7,137 bases of DNA from assembly GCA_001412365.1 (NCBI GenBank), contig LKUE01000136.1, positions 1-7,137 on the forward strand, read 5' to 3'. Source of the DNA: Desulfuromonas sp. SDB (GTDB taxonomy: Bacteria; SDB-A). Of this stretch, positions 5,584-7,137 are shown one piece after another (position 1 is the first letter of the stretch; every line of letters begins with the position of its first letter). Made by a program: the position numbers and the translations under genes. Under the pieces are notes generated by a model that was not told the origin of the DNA, did not search any database, and was given only the letters and a program-made list of their open reading frames with translations.

Positions 5584-6349
5584 GTTGCCTGAAGTTGAAG
5601 TTTACCGAAGTTATCTTGCCCATACTGTGCTGCACAAAAAAATTGAAAAGGTGCACATTTTTAAACCGGAAATATTGACTTTTTCAGCGGATAAAATAGC
5701 TAAACTTAAGGGAAAGAGTTTTCAAGATACCCATAGACACGGCAAATATTGTTTTCTAAAGATTTCTTCAGATCTTTATCTTGTTCTTCATTTCGGAATG
5801 ACCGGCAGTATTGAGTATTACCGGGGAAAAGATGATCCTTCTTACAGCGCAGTTGTTTTTTCATTTTATGAAGGTCATAAGTTTTCAGTGATAACTAAAA
5901 GAAAATTAGGAAAAATCTACTTAAGTTCGGATATAAAGGAATTTATCGAGCAGAAAAATCTGGGACCCGATGCTTACGACTTAGGTAAAAAAGAATTTAT
6001 CAATATTATAAAAGCAAAAAAGGGAAAGCTTAAATCAGCATTGATGGATCAATCTTCTATTGCCGGAATTGGCAATATTTACTCAGATGAAATACTGTAC
6101 CAATCAAATTTAAGACCAGATAAACCGGTGGAAAACTTAGATGACAAAGCTATCCGTAGAATATATGCAAAGATGCAATCAGTTTTAAAAACTTCGATTA
6201 AACATAAAACAGATTTTGATAAAATGCCCAGAAATTATCTGCTTCACCGTAGAAAACCAGGATCAGCATGTGGAAAATGCAGGGGGAGCATAGATAAAAC
6301 TGAAATCAGTGGAAGGAGTACCTATTACTGCCCTCAACACCAAAGATGA
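5576..6349 (+). CDS. mutM: Fpg/Nei-family DNA glycosylase and AP lyase
   Basis: This base-excision-repair enzyme removes oxidised bases and cuts the strand by beta/delta elimination. It is 257 residues from the chosen ATG. An ATG at 5564 would add four residues, but catalysis needs proline right after the initiator Met, and MPELPEVEV begins at 5576. Visible elements are catalytic P2 and E3, K57 in HGKYCF, HFGMTG (72-77) with the intercalating M75, the helix-two-turn-helix MDQSSIAGIGNIYSDE (157-172) with N167, and the zinc finger from 232 with R247 (SGRSTYYC). The finger is C232-C235-C252-H255, with His in place of the usual fourth Cys. The usual DPRRFG loop reads TKRKLG (107-112). The segment before the finger (213-227) is short, so the 8-oxoguanine capping loop may be missing. 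Lesion preference may therefore differ from E. coli MutM; the symbol marks the family only. It overlaps the DUF72 stop by eight bases and is followed by a DNA ligase. Confidence 0.93.
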   Translation: MPELPEVEVYRSYLAHTVLHKKIEKVHIFKPEILTFSADKIAKLKGKSFQDTHRHGKYCFLKISSDLYLVLHFGMTGSIEYYRGKDDPSYSAVVFSFYEGHKFSVITKRKLGKIYLSSDIKEFIEQKNLGPDAYDLGKKEFINIIKAKKGKLKSALMDQSSIAGIGNIYSDEILYQSNLRPDKPVENLDDKAIRRIYAKMQSVLKTSIKHKTDFDKMPRNYLLHRRKPGSACGKCRGSIDKTEISGRSTYYCPQHQR

Positions 6350-7137
6350 AACTTCTTTTCAGCATCTAATTGAATTATTTTTAAAACTGGAAAAGACCAC
6401 TTCTCATAAAAAGATTATTGACCAAATAGCATCCTATTTTGAAAAAATCAATGTCTCCGATGTCAAAAACTCAGCTTATCTAGTGTTAGGGGATATTGGA
6501 CCAAAATTTGAGGATAATGACTTGGGGATAGGAGATAAGACCGCATTAATCTCTATTGCCCAAGCATTTAGACGAAAAAAACAGGAAGTTGAAAAGATAT
6601 TTGAACAGCAAGGAGATTTGGGAGATACTGCGGCGTATTTTAATTCAAAAAAAACTGGAAAGTTAACTGTACAGAAGGTTCATAAAAAACTGGTATCCAT
6701 TGGAAAATGTTCTGGGGAAGGAAGTACCCGGAAGAAGATAGATATTTTAGCCGAACTTCTTCGAAACTCATCCATAAATCAATCTAAATATATTTTAAGA
6801 ATAACCATGGGGAATTTACGGCTGGGATTCGGTGAACAATTTCTTTTGGAAGGATTAACCAAAGCATTTACTGAAGATATTGAAAATAAATCTCTAGTCG
6901 AGGATAAGTACCAATTAAATACAGATATTGGTCTGGTTGCTGAATCTCTGGCTAAAAACGGGATCAAAGGAATTAAAAGATTTTCAATAAGCCTGGGCAG
7001 GCCCCTGCAGGCAATGCTGGCTAAAAGGATTGATAGTTTAGAAGAATTAAATAAAAGATTTCCCCAAGAAATGGCAGTTGAGGAGAAATATGATGGGGAA
7101 AGAGTTCAGATACATCTAAAAAATGAAAAAGCAGAAC
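6309..7137 (+). CDS. ATP-dependent DNA ligase, 5' part (runs off window)
   Basis: This ligase seals nicks through an adenylated lysine. About 276 residues are visible and the rest lies beyond the window. The N-terminal DNA-binding domain is of the archaeal/eukaryal Lig1 type: LIELFLKLEKTTSHKKI, then AYLVLGDIGPKF, LGIGDK, QGDLGD, SGEGSTRKK, the DNA-contacting TMGNLRLGFGE, and RPLQAMLAKR. The nucleotidyltransferase domain begins with motif I, EEKYDGERVQIH, whose lysine codon is at 7086-7088. The frame is open from 6294 to the edge, with no interruption. The start is uncertain: GTG 6309 is used here (lysine at residue 260). ATT 6324, five bases after GGAAGGAG, is an alternative. The ATG at 6346 overlapping the glycosylase stop is out of frame. 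The gene overlaps the glycosylase gene by 41 bases if GTG is right. Its presence beside Fpg/Nei points to nick sealing in repair. Bacteria normally replicate with an NAD-dependent ligase, so this one is probably accessory. Confidence 0.9.
   Translation, partial: MEGVPITALNTKDETSFQHLIELFLKLEKTTSHKKIIDQIASYFEKINVSDVKNSAYLVLGDIGPKFEDNDLGIGDKTALISIAQAFRRKKQEVEKIFEQQGDLGDTAAYFNSKKTGKLTVQKVHKKLVSIGKCSGEGSTRKKIDILAELLRNSSINQSKYILRITMGNLRLGFGEQFLLEGLTKAFTEDIENKSLVEDKYQLNTDIGLVAESLAKNGIKGIKRFSISLGRPLQAMLAKRIDSLEELNKRFPQEMAVEEKYDGERVQIHLKNEKAE

Noticed and set aside
6346-6369. Short peptide MKLLFSI from the ATG overlapping the glycosylase stop
   Set aside because: Seven codons with no ribosome binding site. 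It matters only as possible evidence of an indel at the ligase start.
6779-6967. 62-residue open frame on the minus strand
   Set aside because: It is antisense to the DNA ligase domain, whose plus-strand frame carries recognisable conserved motifs throughout.
1-7137. CRISPR array, tRNA, rRNA or insertion sequence
   Set aside because: No regularly spaced repeats, no cloverleaf-like tRNA sequence, no rRNA segments and no transposase were seen on either strand.

Overview
The window is AT-rich and almost entirely coding. It looks bacterial. Several genes have strong purine-rich Shine-Dalgarno sites (AGGAGG or GGGGGAG types), at least one TTG start is supported by such a site, and two proteins carry Sec-type signal peptides. 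The genes include common bacterial families (ZupT-type ZIP transporter, CPBP membrane protein, Fpg/Nei glycosylase, DUF72). I cannot name the organism. The compact gene packing, together with an archaeal/eukaryal-type ATP-dependent DNA ligase, would suit an uncultured AT-rich Gram-negative lineage, but this is inference.

Minus-strand block (33-4698). Seven genes run leftward with gaps of only 15-30 bases, so they are probably one transcription unit. In order of transcription they are: an orphan protein with an integrase-type SAM-like N-terminal domain and a DUF4332-like helix-hairpin-helix C-terminal part (4698-3994); a secreted PQQ/beta-propeller-like protein (3972-3262); a ZupT-like ZIP metal transporter (3232-2423); a second secreted protein paralogous to the first (2392-1691); a GNAT acetyltransferase resembling AAC(6') enzymes (1667-1137); a 65-residue two-helix membrane protein started by TTG (1115-918); and a CPBP-family membrane protein (902-33). 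The most striking arrangement is the pair of related exported proteins on either side of the metal transporter. A word resembling a dispersed genomic repeat lies at the left edge and supplies the stop codon of the CPBP gene.

Divergent control region (4699-4845). These 147 bases separate the two transcription units. They hold a plausible sigma70-type promoter for the rightward genes, a weaker one for the leftward genes, and a perfect 9-base inverted repeat lying over the leftward promoter candidate.

Plus-strand block (4846-7137). Three overlapping or abutting genes read rightward: a DUF72 (YecE-like) TIM-barrel protein, an Fpg/Nei-family DNA glycosylase/AP lyase whose true start (5576) overlaps the DUF72 stop, and an ATP-dependent DNA ligase that runs off the window just after its nucleotidyl-lysine motif KYDGER. 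Together they look like a small base-excision-repair cassette: lesion removal and strand incision by the glycosylase, sealing by the ligase, and a DUF72 protein of unknown activity alongside. The glycosylase has an unusual Cys-Cys-Cys-His zinc finger and a degenerate DPRRFG loop. The ligase has no in-frame ATG at its expected start.
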